Part shown: positions 37,250 through 55,097 of the stretch, one piece after another
Layout of the letters: every line of letters starts with the position of its first letter
Position numbering within the stretch: position 1 is the stretch's first letter
NCBI GenBank assembly: GCA_017590115.1
Contig: JAGGNK010012559.1
Coordinates: 3,827,236-3,891,235, forward strand
Direction of reading: 5' to 3'
Origin: Montifringilla adamsi
Taxonomy: Eukaryota > Chordata > Aves > Passeriformes > Passeridae
Length of the DNA: 64,000 nt
The notes under the pieces: generated by a model
What the model was told of the DNA's origin: nothing
What the model saw: only the letters and a program-made list of their open reading frames with translations
The model's database searches: none
Program-made: the position numbers and the translations under genes

Positions 37250-39635
37250 TTTTAAGAAATACAACTAGAAATAAAGTGTGTGTGATCAATCCTACAGCAT
37301 ATTCTCAGCAGTCCCTGAGTTTGACTTCTGTTCGTGGTGATCAGTCACTGGCAGAAGCTTTGTCACCAAATGGAGCTGTCACTTCCCAGAGTCAAGATCT
37401 GGGAGCAGAGGGGAGAGATGAGGCTGAGCTCTCCCAAGGATGTGTTTTTCTTTGCTCTTGTCTCTGGTTTTGACAGTAGGCTCCTCCAAGAGGCATTAGT
37501 CCATGCCAGGGCTGACATTAGGAATTATGCTCACAGGATTTGGTTGAGTCCATTTTCCCATCTGAAGCAGGGACAGAATATTCCTTTTGTATTCAATAAC
37601 TTGGCATTTAAGGAATAAAATGCCTCTGTTGGCTGCCTGTGAAGCACTGTATTTATATATTTAAGGAAAAATTAATTTATCCTACTTGTAAAAAGTTTAT
37701 CCTTCAAGCCATTTTTAATTCTTTCAGGGTTTAACCTTACATAGAGTTTCCATGTGTTGTTATCAGCCATCAACAGTAATTTAGTGCAGGAAATTTTCAC
37801 TGATCAAGCTAAACAGACATCAATTGTTTTAAGAGATTAAAAAAAAAAAAGGAAAATGTAAATGGTGGGATTAAAATATACAACTTGTCTATTTTCCATG
37901 CCCTTGACTATGTTGGTTTAGATCTGACTGGTTGAGGACTATATTAAAAAATAAGTTAGTTGTCTTGAAAATGTAAAGTGACAGTTTAAGTGTTTTGTTT
38001 CTGTGCTAATGTGCAATTAGGTCGTTATCCAATAAGCTGATTCATGTAGTTTAACTGGAGACAGCTGTGGAAAGCAGAGAAAACCCTTTGCTGTTGGGGC
38101 ATGGGGAGAGGGTGTCTAAAAAGATCTGTTTCAGAATGCCAGGATGGTACTTTCCCCTGTGTAATACAGTAAAGTTAGCAAGATTTATGAAAAACTAAAT
38201 TCTGCTGATCAGGTCTATAGAGAGAAAATCAAAATGAATGCCAGCAAGTGTGGAATAGTTTTTGATCTATAAATCAACTCTAAGACAGCCCTACAAGGTG
38301 GGGCCAACCTAATCACGGAACCCTCTGAAGTGATTTCTTGGTTGGGTGTGTTTTGATTTGGTTAAATTACCTTTTGCTTAGTAGAGGTTTCCTTGATGTT
38401 GTTAAATATTTCTCGTGTTTATGCACAAACATGAAAATTGTGGATCTCCTCGATTTAATTTACATCAGACAAAGGAAACTCTGTCTTTTTTTGTGTCAGT
38501 ATTTTGGGAATTATTGACAATATCCTGCTACTGTACCACCAAAACATCCGTGGGCCTCAGTGGTGCTTGATCTCCCTTTGCCAAATGTTGCACTGGGAAT
38601 GTGGCTGATGCCATTCCCTGCTCCCAGAGTTTTTGGTTTGTAGGGAACTCCCGTGTGTCTCCCCAGCTCTGGATTCAGCAGAGGGCAGTGATCTTGCACG
38701 CTGCTGCCTTCTCCCAAACTGGTTTGTCCTCTTCCTGCCTTGCAGATCAGCTGGTGGTCACAGAACTCATGGAGAGAGGACCAGAGCCCTGTCCAGCAGA
38801 GGCAGGTGGGATGTACAGGGTTGTTTCTTCCCTTGGAAGACGCTTATTTTATTTTTCAGCAATTTTATTTTTCACAACTGTTGGGCAGTTGTGCCATGAA
38901 ACAGGTAATTATCCATATTTTCACAAAGGAAGATAGCCAGTGACTCACCAAAAACCCAAAAAAGAGCAGCTGGAATCCATCCTGTCCTAGTTCATCCAAG
39001 CACTGACAAGCAGGGATGTGAAGTTAAGGTGAATGTTCAGGATTTTTAGGATATTGCAGTTCTCCCTTGCAGAGCTGCTCTGGACATTCACTGCTGTGTG
39101 CTCGCAGTGAGGATGCTCACAGGATTTTATCAGCAGCTGTGCCAGGAAGGAAAAGCTCTTCCACCACATGGTACTGTTTTCAAAGGAATTTCTGTGATCC
39201 CACAGTAAATTTGCTGAAGAAAAAAAATCAGGAAAAGTCTGCAATGGCTGGTTTGGAATGTGGGGTATCACAAGCCATTCATTTGCTCCCTCCCAACAAG
39301 CCTGCAGTGTGCCGAGGCTGTGGCTCAAGGGTGGCATTATGGGCCTGGCTGGAGCAGAAAATGCACTTGTCTGTGTAATTAAAATGTCCCCAGTTGGATT
39401 ATATGGGAATCAGAAACTTTCAAGTACATAGCCAGACTCTGACATGGGAATTAGGAAAACATTTGCAAAGCTGTCAGCTCATTTGGTGGTTTTCCTTTTT
39501 TTGGACAGCAGTTCCTTGTGTCTTCGAAACTTTTGTTATTGGGCAAGGCTGAGTTTGGGATATGAAAGGATTTCCAGGGTTTGCTTATTCCTTATTTTCT
39601 CTGATTTAAAATGATACAGCTCAAACATGGATTTC

Positions 39636-39663
39636 TTTTTTTTTTTTTTTTTTTTTTTTTTTT
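39636..39663. repeat. 28-base poly-T run
   Basis: Uninterrupted T homopolymer in the intergenic region. No adjacent retroposon body with target-site duplications is recognised. Confidence 0.95.
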
Positions 39664-42600
39664 GTGATCATCCTTAAACTCACATCGTTCTTAGTGAGCA
39701 CCGTGAAGAAGAAAATAATTAAAACAGGGTTTTCATTTTATTTGTCTTACAGTGTTCACTCAACACACATGAGAAGCCTGCCCAGAGCATCACTCTGCGG
39801 GCTTTGCTTGGGCACATCTGATATTCCAAGGTTTTTGTGTTGGTTTTTGCCTCAGGATTGATGGCCTGTGCTGTGATGAACCAGGGCAAGGCTGCTTGTG
39901 TGAGCTCCATGTTCACACAAGCCAGGAAGGGATTTGAGGTTGACCCCTCCTGGTGTGTTTAGGAGCTGTGAAGCCACACAGTTACAGTCTTGGTTTCCAT
40001 GCTGGCTCCAAAATTTACAGGGTACTAAAGCAAAAGGTTCTTTATGTTCAAAAGCTGTGAAAAAGCTCATTAACACATAGAATTAATAGAAAACATTTTT
40101 GCCCCAAGCTGAGCTGAACGGAGCTGTTTTTCCTCACAGGATTTGCGGAGTTACTCCTTGGCTCAGCAGGTTCAAAGGCATTGACAACTTTTATTAGGAA
40201 TACTTTAAAACAAGAATGCTCCTTAAATTTTTTAGCATTTCATCTAAGTTTTCTGCTTTACCAGGTAGAGACCTTTGTAATCTCTAAATGGTTCCTATAT
40301 CAAATGTTCTGAAAGATGATCCGTAGGGTTTTCCCATCTCTTGGGCCTTCCTCACTTTTCTGAGGAGAGCTGAATGCCTCAGTTTGTCTGAAACCTTCCC
40401 TTTTTCCCAGTGCCCTGACAAGGCAGGGATGGGCTGTGGATGCCCTGTGCCTGTTTTGGCTCTGGAGAACTTTGGAGAAGTTTTTTTGGTGAAGCTTTGT
40501 GCCAAAGCCCATCTTCCTCACAAAGAGAACCTGAACAGGGCCGAGCCAGGGCTGTCTGTGCTACAGGACTGGTCTCATCTCTCATGGTGATTACTGTGTG
40601 CTCCTGGAGGATCCTTGTGATGACCAAATTAGCAGGAAACTCCAAAAGCCATAATCTGTAATATATAATATATAATGTGCTGCTGCCATATGACAGGGCT
40701 GGGAGAGGAAATGAAATGAAAATGGGTCAGGAGTGGGAGGCCTGGGCTGAAATAATTCCCTGTGGTGCCAGGGTCCATTTAAGAGGCAAAACAGCAGCAC
40801 ATTACCAAGAGGGTGTAAGAAAGGTTGTTTTCATGGTCCAAACTGAGCAAACTGGCCTTTCCACCAGCCTCCTCCTCCTCAGCAGTGCCTGCATCCTGTG
40901 TCCTGCCTCCCTGCTGGAAAGCTTTTGCAGGTAGCGAATAGAACAGAGATCCTTAAAGAAGACAGGTTTTTATCATTGGAAATGAAATTATAAACATGCA
41001 TATTATACCTTTGAAATAGACTGTTGAAATGAATGTTGGGGTTTTTTTGTAATTATGATACTCAAGTTGATTTATCTGTGTTTGAATCCCAGCCATTTCC
41101 TAAACACCCCACGTTCCTTCAGCTCTTTATGTCACATCTGTTTTCAGTGAGGTGCAGGTAACTGTTTCCTTTGTAAACTTATCTACTGAAATAGAAATTT
41201 GCAGGTAAGGTGTTTCAGGGTCTAATACAATGAGGATTTGATATTTGATGGCACAACCAGGTACTGTGGGAACATAAATGTAACCCTCCCAAAACAGAGA
41301 CAGATATTTGGGTTGAATAAAATGTTTTCATAGGAAATGCTCCTTTTTTTTTTGAAAGTATTTGCTGCATGATGAGGAAAAAAATATCTCTGAAAAAGCA
41401 ACATCCCTGGGAGATCCAATCTGCACAGGAATCTGGTCAGAATTTCATGTGGCTGGCAATGAGATCTTCAACTCATGGTGGAACTCTCATAACTCCTGAA
41501 TAAAGGCACTTGGCATTTCAGACACTGATGTTCTGAATTTCATCCAGTAAAAGAATCCATGGATCCACTTTGATCACGTCTGTGACAGAGGAAAAGTTTG
41601 ACTGGAAGACTTTGAGTGTCCAGTGGGAAGAATGTGATTTACTTATAGCACATGTTTAATGATAAAGAAATCCAAGATGCCATTGCAGAATTAGCTGAAA
41701 CGTCTCTGTTCTGTGAAATAATAAATAGAATCACAGAGAACATGTGGAATTTTGGGCCAGAGGACGATGATGGACCAGTTGTCTTTTGTTGGGTGCAAGT
41801 TGTTCGGTTACACCAAGAAAATGCTGCCTCTTGGGGATTTTTTAAGTGAATTTAAGGCTCTAAACAGTGGAAAAACTCAAGAAGGATTTAAGGCACTTGT
41901 GCACAGCAGAGCCGTTGTCAGGTGAGAAGCTGCAGCACCCAGACACATCTTGAGGTGCTGCAGAACTTCTTGGCTTGCAGCAATAAATTGATTTTTCTCT
42001 GAACACATTTCACACCCCCAAAAAATTTGAGTTTTCTCCATTTAACATTTTGTTTGGCTATAACCTTTGCTACTAAAACAAAGCTATCCTGATGAGAAAT
42101 CCTTCTGGATCTCAGGGATTTTGGCCTTTTCTGTGCTGAAAATAATCATAATTTGATTATCATCTGAAGGTGTCAGGATAAAAACATACAAAGGAATCAG
42201 AACTTCACTGCCATAATTTTTCCTGCCTTGGAAAAGTTCTGGGATGCTTCAGCACCACAATCATGGGGACAAAGCTTGGATGAATGTTCAATGTCTGGAA
42301 TTATTATTGCTGTTTATGGTATCCTGTGGAAATGCTCAGGTGGCCACAGTGGGAATTCTTTACCATGTAAAGAAGCTGAGGTGGGAAGACCAAAGTGATA
42401 ACTTGTGGCTCAGCATTGCCACATTCTGGGTGATGGCTGGGTCAGACTCTGAGTGCCAGCTCTGTCTGGGTAATGAAGGCTCCACATCCTGCGCCGGGAC
42501 AGGGACAGCAAGGTCTACACCAATAATCTCAGGAGCATCCTGCCACCCTCACAAATAACATTTATTTGACTGCCTGGCTTGAAAACATTTCCAGTGTTGG

Positions 42601-45409
42601 TGTTTTGATTCAGTTGCACCACCAGGAAAGGCTTCCCTTGCTCACAGGCTGTGTGGCTCCTGGGTTCTGCCTGGGAATTTAATGGACTCTCCTATAGGAA
42701 GGAATGCATTAACTACAGGTCAGCAAACCCTGCTTATTGGGCTGTTTCACACCAAGAGCTGTTATTACCCCGTTGCTTTTAAGGTGCCTGTTTAAAGGTA
42801 ATTATTTAGTCCGTCCAAAGCTGTGTGGAATTCCAGCACAGCCTCTGCTCCCTGGTGTTAATGATGCAGCACAGTCACAGCTCCATGTTCCCCTTGGCTT
42901 GCCCTTGGGACAGCTGACTCTTAGGGATTGAAGAGTTTCTCTCTTTTTATTTTTCACTTGCCAAGGATTGGTATGTGGTTTCCCTGGATTTGTCATTCAT
43001 TCAAAATTAATTCAAAAAAGTTTTGTTTTTTTTTTTGTTTCATTCCCCTTTAGAATTGAAATTCCAGCGTGTTCTGTAACAAGCATAGAAACCCCGAGCC
43101 TGGATCTATTTTTACTCTTTGACACAATCCTATGTATTTTCCCACGATGAGATTTGTAATCAGTGTGGGAATTTATGCTGGGCTTGAGCCTGGAATTGTG
43201 TAAAATGTTTTTTTCCTCTTAGGATGGAAAGAGAGAGGACATGTCAGGGGATGGCCTTGTTTGACAGTGAGCTGGGAGGGGACTTCAGTACAGACAAGAA
43301 TTGGCCTTGCACAACCCCTGACTCTTCTGAAGTGTCTCTGTGGGCCTGCAGGAAGGAGGGTGTCCAAAATTTTGGAAAGTCTTGATGCTTTTAGAAAGTT
43401 GCTCCTATGTGACATGTCCATTACTCACCTTGAGCATCTGTGGTGGAATCAACAAGTGAATCCAAATCATGCAACTTCCTCCCACTCACGGGTCATTGGA
43501 GGTGTCCTGGCCTTTCAGGCACCAGACTGTTCTTCATAAAACATTCCAAAGGCTTGCAGGTACCCAAAAAGGAAAATGAGGAGGGAGGTATTTTCCACCC
43601 CATGGATGTGGTGTGTAATTACTGGAGGCAGATCCTGATTCTCTGTCTGCATTGCTCATCCGTGCTGTGTCTAAGAATTCCTTGATATTCAAAGTGCCCC
43701 AGCCAAGCCAGGTTTGCATAATGTGATTAAATTAGGAAATGATATTTCATGCCTGGATATTACAGTGTGCACACACACACTTTCATCCTGTGTCGGAGCG
43801 TCGCTTGCGCTGCTCTGATACCGTGCACCAGAGGATGTCTGCAAATGGAATTATTTCAGGATAGTTATCCTAAATAACCCCATGTAGGGAAACCTGTATT
43901 GTAGCACAAAAGCACCTTACTCTCCTTTATCATAATCCATTTAAATGTGGATTATGCTGATGCAGAGCAGGGCACTCCTACTTTGGAATAATTTTAAATA
44001 GGAATAGTTTTTGTGCTTTTGGCTCACGCCCTGCATTATCCAAACTGGCTTTGAAGTGTAAACAAGGCTCTGATGTGTCTGTGCTATTTCCATTCTGCTC
44101 CCTGACTCCTCCTTGTTTCTTGGCTCTTCCTTTGGGAAGGTCCAGAGCAAAACCAGACCTGCAGAGCCCGTCATTTAGGTCTTTGCTTTCACAAACCTCA
44201 TACCAAGGGACGTTTCCAATCCAATTCCCAATTTAAATGCCTCCCTAAGCTTTGAAGGGAATATTTAGATGCAAGTTTCTGACGCTGAGCCATCCCCACA
44301 GATTATATTAGGACATTAAATGTTTCCTTTCACACTTTCCTGAAATGGAGGATTGTGTTTCAAACCTCCTGTGGTCTCTTTTGGGACTGTTTGGGGTTTT
44401 CCCTTTATTACCATCAGCCTGTTGTGCACCTCCAGAGAAACCTGTGGGGTGCAACTCTGAGAAGGGTCCAATGCAGGGACCATAGCTCCATAGCTCAGTC
44501 CCTGCAGCTGCTCCTCTGTGAGGAGCAATGATGTGTAGGGAAGGCAGCAGAGAGGCTCCCTAAAATCACCCCCTTCCCTTGTGTCAAAAGCCATTTTTAC
44601 ACCTGTTCCCATGAAAAGTCCCAGCTTCTTACCTGAGGCATGTAAGATTTACTTAAACCTGCTTCCTGACCATGTCATGGGTGTCCTGCCTCTTGGGTTG
44701 GTGTCATCTTTCCCTTTTTGTGTCCTTTTATCCCTTAATTTTCCACACCTCTGTCACATCCTGTTCATGTGCTTGCAGCCCTGCAGCTCCAGCCCTTGGT
44801 CCTGCCTCCCTTGGGAGCTGCTCCCACCTGAGCTCCCCATGGATTTACCTGCTGGATTTTACCAGATCTGTAAGTGCCATTCAGGACAGAGCAGCACAAG
44901 GCTAGCACTCATAATCTGGTTTTTGCTTTGTTAGTCCTTTTTCTGGCCGTTCCCTTTGTGTTTATTTGTAAGCTCTGGGAGCTGGTGCAGAGTCCTGCTC
45001 ATGGCGACGCCACGAACACAACTAATTTGGAGCTTCATTGCCTGGAGATCAGTGGGGCTGTTTTATCTTCTGTTTTATCACTGATACCATGAGGTCCTTG
45101 TGCAGCTCCTCACAGACAGGTTTAGATTTGACTACCCTGAGTAGTTCTGAAACATCAGCAAACTCATTCATCTCCACTGGCGCCAGCTGGCTCAGCACGA
45201 GGGCTGGGGACACCAGGCAGGAGCACCAGCTCCTGTCACCCCTGAGCACTCAACCCCCAGCCATGAAACTGGAGAATTCTTTCTTAAATCTATGCAATTT
45301 TATATAATTTCCATATAATAAACTATATAATCCCTTTTAAGATACAACCACAGAGGCGAAGGATCTTCTCACAAAGACCATGGAGGTGCTTTCTTCAAAT
45401 AAAAAGAGG

Positions 45410-45415
45410 TTTATT
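45410..45415 (-). terminator. candidate distal TFAP2E polyadenylation signal
   Basis: AATAAA on the minus strand in an AT-rich setting, about 1.2 kb past the TFAP2E stop. An alternative AATAAA at 45812-45817 is closer to the stop and may be used instead. Confidence 0.35.
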
Positions 45416-46391
45416 AAGAGAATGAGAATGACATTGTAGTGTGGGTGTTGTACATCTATTGCAGCATTAAGAGAAACAACAGCAAGTACAAAATCCTGCA
45501 GAACTTCTAGAGTCATCATCATCACAGCCTAGCTTGTCCATGCTACAGTTTGGTGGATCCAAAACTTCATTCCCATTTCTAATGGCAGAAAATCCAAAGA
45601 TTTTCATCTTTCAAAAGAAAAAAAACCCAACCCAAAACAAACAAACAATCAAAAAAAAAAAAAAAAAGGCAAAACAAAAAACCCAACTCAATTTGATATA
45701 AATAACTTGCACTGGACATTTTAAAACTTTCAGATTTTAATTACACATAAATAAATATATACAGATTTAGAAGAGTTCCGTTTGGCCTGGTTCAAGTTCT
45801 GCTCCTTGTGCTTTATTTATTATTATTACTAATCTTAGAAGCTTGTGTGCTGTTATCTGTGGGTTGTGGAGTTTTGTTTAGTCCTGGGTTTGACTTCACC
45901 TGCCTTGTCCCCAGCAGGGAGGGCAGCACTCAGGGGGACTCCCCTGGCTCCTGCCCTGGGACCTGCTGGCTCTGTGGTTGTTCCTCCCTCGTGCCGTGGC
46001 TTGGGGCTCCTCAGCCCACAGGAAAATCCACAGTGAGTCTCAGTTTGAAGCTGTAAACAAAGCCTGGACCTGCTTTAAATCCACAGCAGTTCTGCCAGCA
46101 GTTTTCCTCGGCCTGGTGTCAGGGCTGGGCTGTGGGTGGGGAAATGGGAAGGTTTCCTGGGTGTTTGCCTCAAAACCAGTGGATAAATCCAGGTAGAGCC
46201 AGGGCTCCATCCCCCTGCCCTCGGCTGCTCCTGCTCTGGGTCTTGCACTGATGAGGCTTTTGCTCTTTCCTCTCAGTTTTTCAGTTGGAACAAATTCCTG
46301 GAGCACGTCAGGATTTCACTATGGGTTTTTTTTTAAAAAAGCAAAATAAAATCAAATTGCACATGACTTGGCTTCCTGCATCCACGTTACC

Positions 46392-46411
46392 AAAAAAAAA
46401 AAAAAAAAAAA
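46392..46411. repeat. 20-base poly-A run within the TFAP2E 3' UTR region
   Basis: Uninterrupted A run on the plus strand, read as poly-U in the TFAP2E transcript. A similar 17-base run lies at 45651-45667. Confidence 0.9.
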
Positions 46412-46631
46412 GGCAAAACCCCAAAGCCATCAGCCTGGCTTCTCTCAATCTCACTACGTTCATTAGCACTGTTTTCTTCTTAAATTCTTTAAGTCTTCTT
46501 TTTTCCTGTCTTTTCTTTGTTTGCTTTACGAGTTTCCCCCCACGTTCAAGCTCAGCAGTTCAGAAAACAGTGCTCTGGGTCACCTTTCCCCCCGGTGCCC
46601 GGGGGAGCTCCCACGGGGGGAGGCAGCGCTG

Positions 46632-51215
<4,584 letters not shown>

Positions 51216-52319
51216 CTGGAGACAAGGAAGAGGGAGAGAAGAGGAGACCATGGCTGAGAGACCCAGACTCTCCAGGCAGCTCTCCAGCCCCTCCCAGACA
51301 GCAGCACGGCTGCTGGGATGTCTCATTAGTTCCTTATTTTCCTCAGTGAGAGGTGGGGTGATGAAACTAAACTAAATAAAGGTTAAAGGGAAGGAAGAAG
51401 CCTGGACGCTGCCCTCGCCTGCGTTCCCACACCTCCCAGCCCAGCTGTAATTAAAGCCAAGGTTTGGGCTGGTCTCCTGGAAGACTGAGGATTGTCCACA
51501 GTGTGGCTGGCTGGACCTGTGACCAGCTGCCCTTCCTGTCCCCTCTGGGTGCCCTGTGGAGGTGGGTGGCCGGGCAAAACATGGCTGGTCCCACTCCAGG
51601 GGATACCAATCCTCTCCAGGGATTGCAGCTGCAGCCCAGCTCTGTGCCAGCACTCACTGCATCCCACCAGGCAGGATCAACCACCTCCATTCCCTGCCCC
51701 AAACCCAGGAGCTGCTGGGCTGGCCAAGAGCTCTGCTTCCATTATGTGCCCACAGGAACCAGGGGAAAGAGTTTCTTTGCCTTCAGCTCTGGGATTAACC
51801 CCACAAATAGCCACAGCCCTAAACTTTCATCATCCCTGGCTTAAAGGAAGCTTGAGAAGATCAAACTAAATTAATCCAGCACAAACTTCCCTTTGCTTAA
51901 TGGGCAAAAGTCAATTAACATAAGCACTGGTAACTGCAGCATCTTGTTGGGCCTACGGCATCACACCGGGGCAATGGGGCTCGATTTTCCCATTTGTCAT
52001 TCCATAAGAAATGTTCTTAGACACAATAAAGGTTTATAAGTTAAAACTGTGGGTGAGACTTCTGCCAAATCTCTTTGGCTTTTATGCTCTGAAATTGACC
52101 AGAGCTTAATTAACCAGAGCTTTTATGCGCTGAAATAACCAATTTAATTCAGGGTAAAAAAAAAGCAGGTTTTGAAAGAATCCAAAGATCATTTCAGCCC
52201 TGGCATTATTCCTCAGGAATGACTGTTCCACAGTCAGACGGTTCCTGCAACTAATGCAGCAGTGACTGCCATGGTTTATAAAGGAAATACACATGCCCAA
52301 AATGAATCAGAAGCCCAGG

Positions 52320-52440
52320 ATTAATCAGTACATGGACTGGACCTGTGAGGGGGCGGTTACAATCGGCATATTGTAAATCCAGCTCCACGACTCGCTAGCA
52401 TGGCAATAAAAATCAGCACATGCTACACAAAAATGACTCA
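52320..52440. promoter_or_regulatory. candidate conserved non-coding element
   Basis: Short block with GGGCGGTTACAATCGGCATA, CTCGCTAGCATGGCAATAAA and AATCAGCACATGC. It has isolated CpGs outside any island and no frame or repeat. The regulatory role is inferred. Confidence 0.22.
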
Positions 52441-53574
52441 TGTTTTAAGACTAAGGGATGAATGGAAAGGAGCTGAAGGACATGGAGTTTCCTCCCAGCA
52501 CAAAACTTGCACCAAGTCAGGGAGCAAAGGGCGAGATACACCAGTGCCCTCCTGGAGCTGTGGTCAGGGCTTGCCATGACTGAGGTTGGTTCAGGGCAGA
52601 ACAAGCACAGTCCTCCTGAGATGTAGGAAACCAGAACTATTTCCAGGAAGGAGCAACTTCAAAGCTTTCTTCCGCAGTCCCAGAACAGGTTAGGTTAGTC
52701 TCAAGGGGGTCTCTTAAAATCAAAAGTCAGAGTGTGGTTTGCAAATCGTGTAGTGCTGCTGAGCTGTGAGGCCCTGCGGGGTCTCAGTGATGGGGTTCTG
52801 CTGCAGAAAGGGCCACCCCCAAACCAGACTCCCCTGGGGAGCAGGTGTTGCTTGTAGCATGGTGTGAAGAGCTGTGCATCACTGATCCACTCTGTAACCT
52901 GGATTATGTCTGGGTACAGCCGTGCATGCCTGCCATCATGCCGTGGCTGCGCTCAAGCCGCATGCGTGGCCAGGGACCTGTGCACACCCCAGGGACAGCA
53001 GAGCCATGCAGGGAGAGGGAGAGAGCTCGTGCCTCACCACACATCCATGGGACACCACGTCGGGGGAGGAGGCAAACCCAGCTGGTACCAGTGTGGTTTA
53101 ACACCAGAGCCTATGGAGAAGGGTTGGATCCCTCTCTGTGTTTGCCAGCCGCCCCACAGGCAGTGACAGGGAGGCACGGATGATGTCGGTGTGCAGCATG
53201 GAGACACAACGCTTGGGAACACACATACTGGAGGTTTTAGGAATGATGCTACCATCAGAAACAAAGCCCTGGAAAGCTGTGCCCTGGAGCTGATTGCTGT
53301 GAAGGGTGAAGCCCAGCACAGCTGGGTCAGCCCAGCTCTGTGCCACAAGCAAACCAGGCAGGCACCAGCACTGAGCGTGGATTTTGACATTGCTCTTCTG
53401 CCTCGAAGCCTCAGCCAAGGCCACAGCCCCGTCACTTTGGGCACGTGCAGGTGTGGGACAGGGTGGCTGTGTCACGTAGAGCTTGTGCCCTCACGGGGCA
53501 CACGGGATGTGAGGGAGGGACGGGGCAGGCAGCAGTGCTGGGAGCTGAGCCGGGCCCCGGAGTCCTGCAGCAGT

Positions 53575-53790
53575 GCTTCATCCATTAGACAGCGTTGCCT
53601 CAATACAACAGGAATAAACAAAGCCACATTCGCCATTAATCACGAATTATTGTTATTGAGCCTCACCTGCTGCTGTTTGCCTGGTCTGATCTGCAGCTTG
53701 TTTGCCCATAAACATGCTGCAGGAGGGAGACAAGCTACCATTAAAGCCTGACAGCTTTGTTTCCTTGGCTTTTGGGGAACCAAAATTGTC
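53575..53790. promoter_or_regulatory. candidate conserved non-coding element
   Basis: Balanced-composition block beside a CpG-rich patch. It contains CATTCGCCATTAATCACGAA, TTATTGTTATTGAGCC (SOX-like ATTGTT) and CATTAAAGCCTGACAGC (TALE-like TGACAG). The call is based on motif content only. Confidence 0.28.
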
Positions 53791-53904
53791 TCTTGTCATC
53801 TGAGTAAACCAAAAGTCCCCCTCGATCTTCAGTTGCTGCTTTCCTGCTCCCGCAAGCAGCAGGTGATCGGAGCACCTGAGCCAGCCTGCAGACAAGAAGG
53901 AAGC

Positions 53905-54180
53905 ATCAGAGCGCTGCGGGCGCGGCCGGACAGCCCCGCGCCCCGTGCCGACCCCTGCGCCCCTCCGAGCCCGGGCAGCGCCCGGAGCTGCTCCCACAGC
54001 CTCGTGCCGAGCGCTCATCCCGGCTGCACCGCAGGGGAACGACCCTTGGGAGCACAGGTGGGGTCTGCTCGGTGAGGTCTGAGGCACTGAGCAGCCCCGA
54101 TGTGAGTGGGGACTGCGGCGCCCGAGAGAAGGAGCAGCCGGGCACGCCGAGGGCCGGAGACCCGCCCGTGAGGCTCTGCA
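53905..54180. promoter_or_regulatory. CpG-rich island inside TFAP2E intron 3
   Basis: Dense CpG sequence (GCTGCGGGCGCGGCCGGACA, CCCCGCGCCCCGTGCCGACC and so on). A minus-strand open frame of 281 codons (53653-54498) covers it. The frame shows no known domain and probably reflects GC richness, but an alternative promoter or unrecognised first exon for TFAP2E, or an antisense transcript, is possible. Confidence 0.4.
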
Positions 54181-54769
54181 GCTGGGGGTAGAAACGTCAC
54201 ATCGTGTCACTGCACCCGTCATGCCTTCTGCGGGATCAGCCACAGGACACACCGGTTTTTGGCAGAGTAGGACATCACCTTTCCCACAGTGACCCGGCTC
54301 TCCCTCCCTCGTGCCCCTGGCAGGAGCTTGGGCAGGCTCAGGACCATGGAAACCCAGAAACACATCCCAGAGATGCTCGTGCACACAGTGACACGCCAAC
54401 ACGTTGCAAAGGCTGATGAGGAAGGGTTGGATGCTGGTGCCCAAACAGCCACACCTCCGGCCCTGCCTGGTGAGCGGGATGGGGTACCCCTGGGTCACCC
54501 CAGCCCACCCCAGGAAGCTGTAAATGACTGGGAAAAAGTGGGAGTTTGGGTTAATTCAGCCAAAGAAAGGGGAAGAAGGAGACCTTAGACCTTTAAAAAC
54601 TACTCCTGGGGAATGCAAGGTCATCTTTGTTATCTGTTCTTATTATTTATCAATTATTATTTATTGATGCTTGATTGCTTCACTCTGTCCTCCCCCTTTT
54701 CTTAAACTGCCTGGCATTTCTGAGAGGGTTTTTCCCTTGGAAGTGTTTTTTATTCAGATTAATCCTGCT

Positions 54770-54840
54770 AAATTCAGGTGAGCTTAGCTGCAGATTTCAA
54801 AATCTGCAAATTCAGGAGAGCTTGGCCGCAGATTTCAAAA
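54770..54840. repeat. 38-bp tandem duplication, two copies
   Basis: Copies start at 54770 and 54808 with AAATTCAGG(T/A)GAGCTT and share GCAGATTTCAAAA. They differ at three visible positions. Confidence 0.85.
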
Positions 54841-55001
54841 ACTAAAGCCCCTGTGAAGCATTTTGACCTGCCCTGGGGATGCTGCAGGTGGGCTTGGCAT
54901 AGGTCAGAGGGGTCAGATCTGAAAGGGAAAACAGATTTTGGAATAAGGTTATGCTGGCAGACCTCAAAGGGCTTCACACATTGCTGATCCTGAGCCCAGT
55001 T

Positions 55002-55091
55002 CTGGTACAGCACCAGCCACCAAAGCCATTAACTCACTCCTGACTCAAGCCAGGAGTGAGTTAATGGCTTTGGTGGCTGGTGCTGTACCAG
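55002..55091. repeat. perfect 41-bp inverted repeat with 8-base loop
   Basis: The left arm 55002-55042 (CTGGTACAGCACCAG...CACTCCTG) is the exact reverse complement of the right arm 55051-55091. The spacer is ACTCAAGC. There is no mismatch over 41 bp, and bases outside both ends do not pair. It is not a known element. The absence of any decay implies a very recent template-switch event or an assembly or amplification fold-back artefact. Confidence 0.97.
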
Positions 55092-55097
55092 CTCCTT

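Larger units (their letters stand above)
34031..45399. other. intergenic region between the convergent 3' ends of PSMB2 and TFAP2E
   Basis: About 11.4 kb with no recognisable exon, RNA gene or transposon. The largest open frames are around 110-120 codons and match no family I know. Visible features are a 28-base T run (39636-39663), an (AAT)13 microsatellite (37211-37249) and AT-rich stretches. Confidence 0.6.
45400..46631 (-). other. probable 3' UTR of TFAP2E
   Basis: The stretch downstream of the TFAP2E TAA stop holds no further coding exon. Two AATAAA signals on the minus strand are candidates for the 3' end: one at 45812-45817 and one at 45410-45415, the latter preceded by an AT-rich block. 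The 3' UTR would then be about 0.8 or 1.2 kb. It contains A-runs on the plus strand (45651-45667 and 46392-46411), which are T-runs in the transcript. Transcript data are needed to choose between the two ends. Confidence 0.4.
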
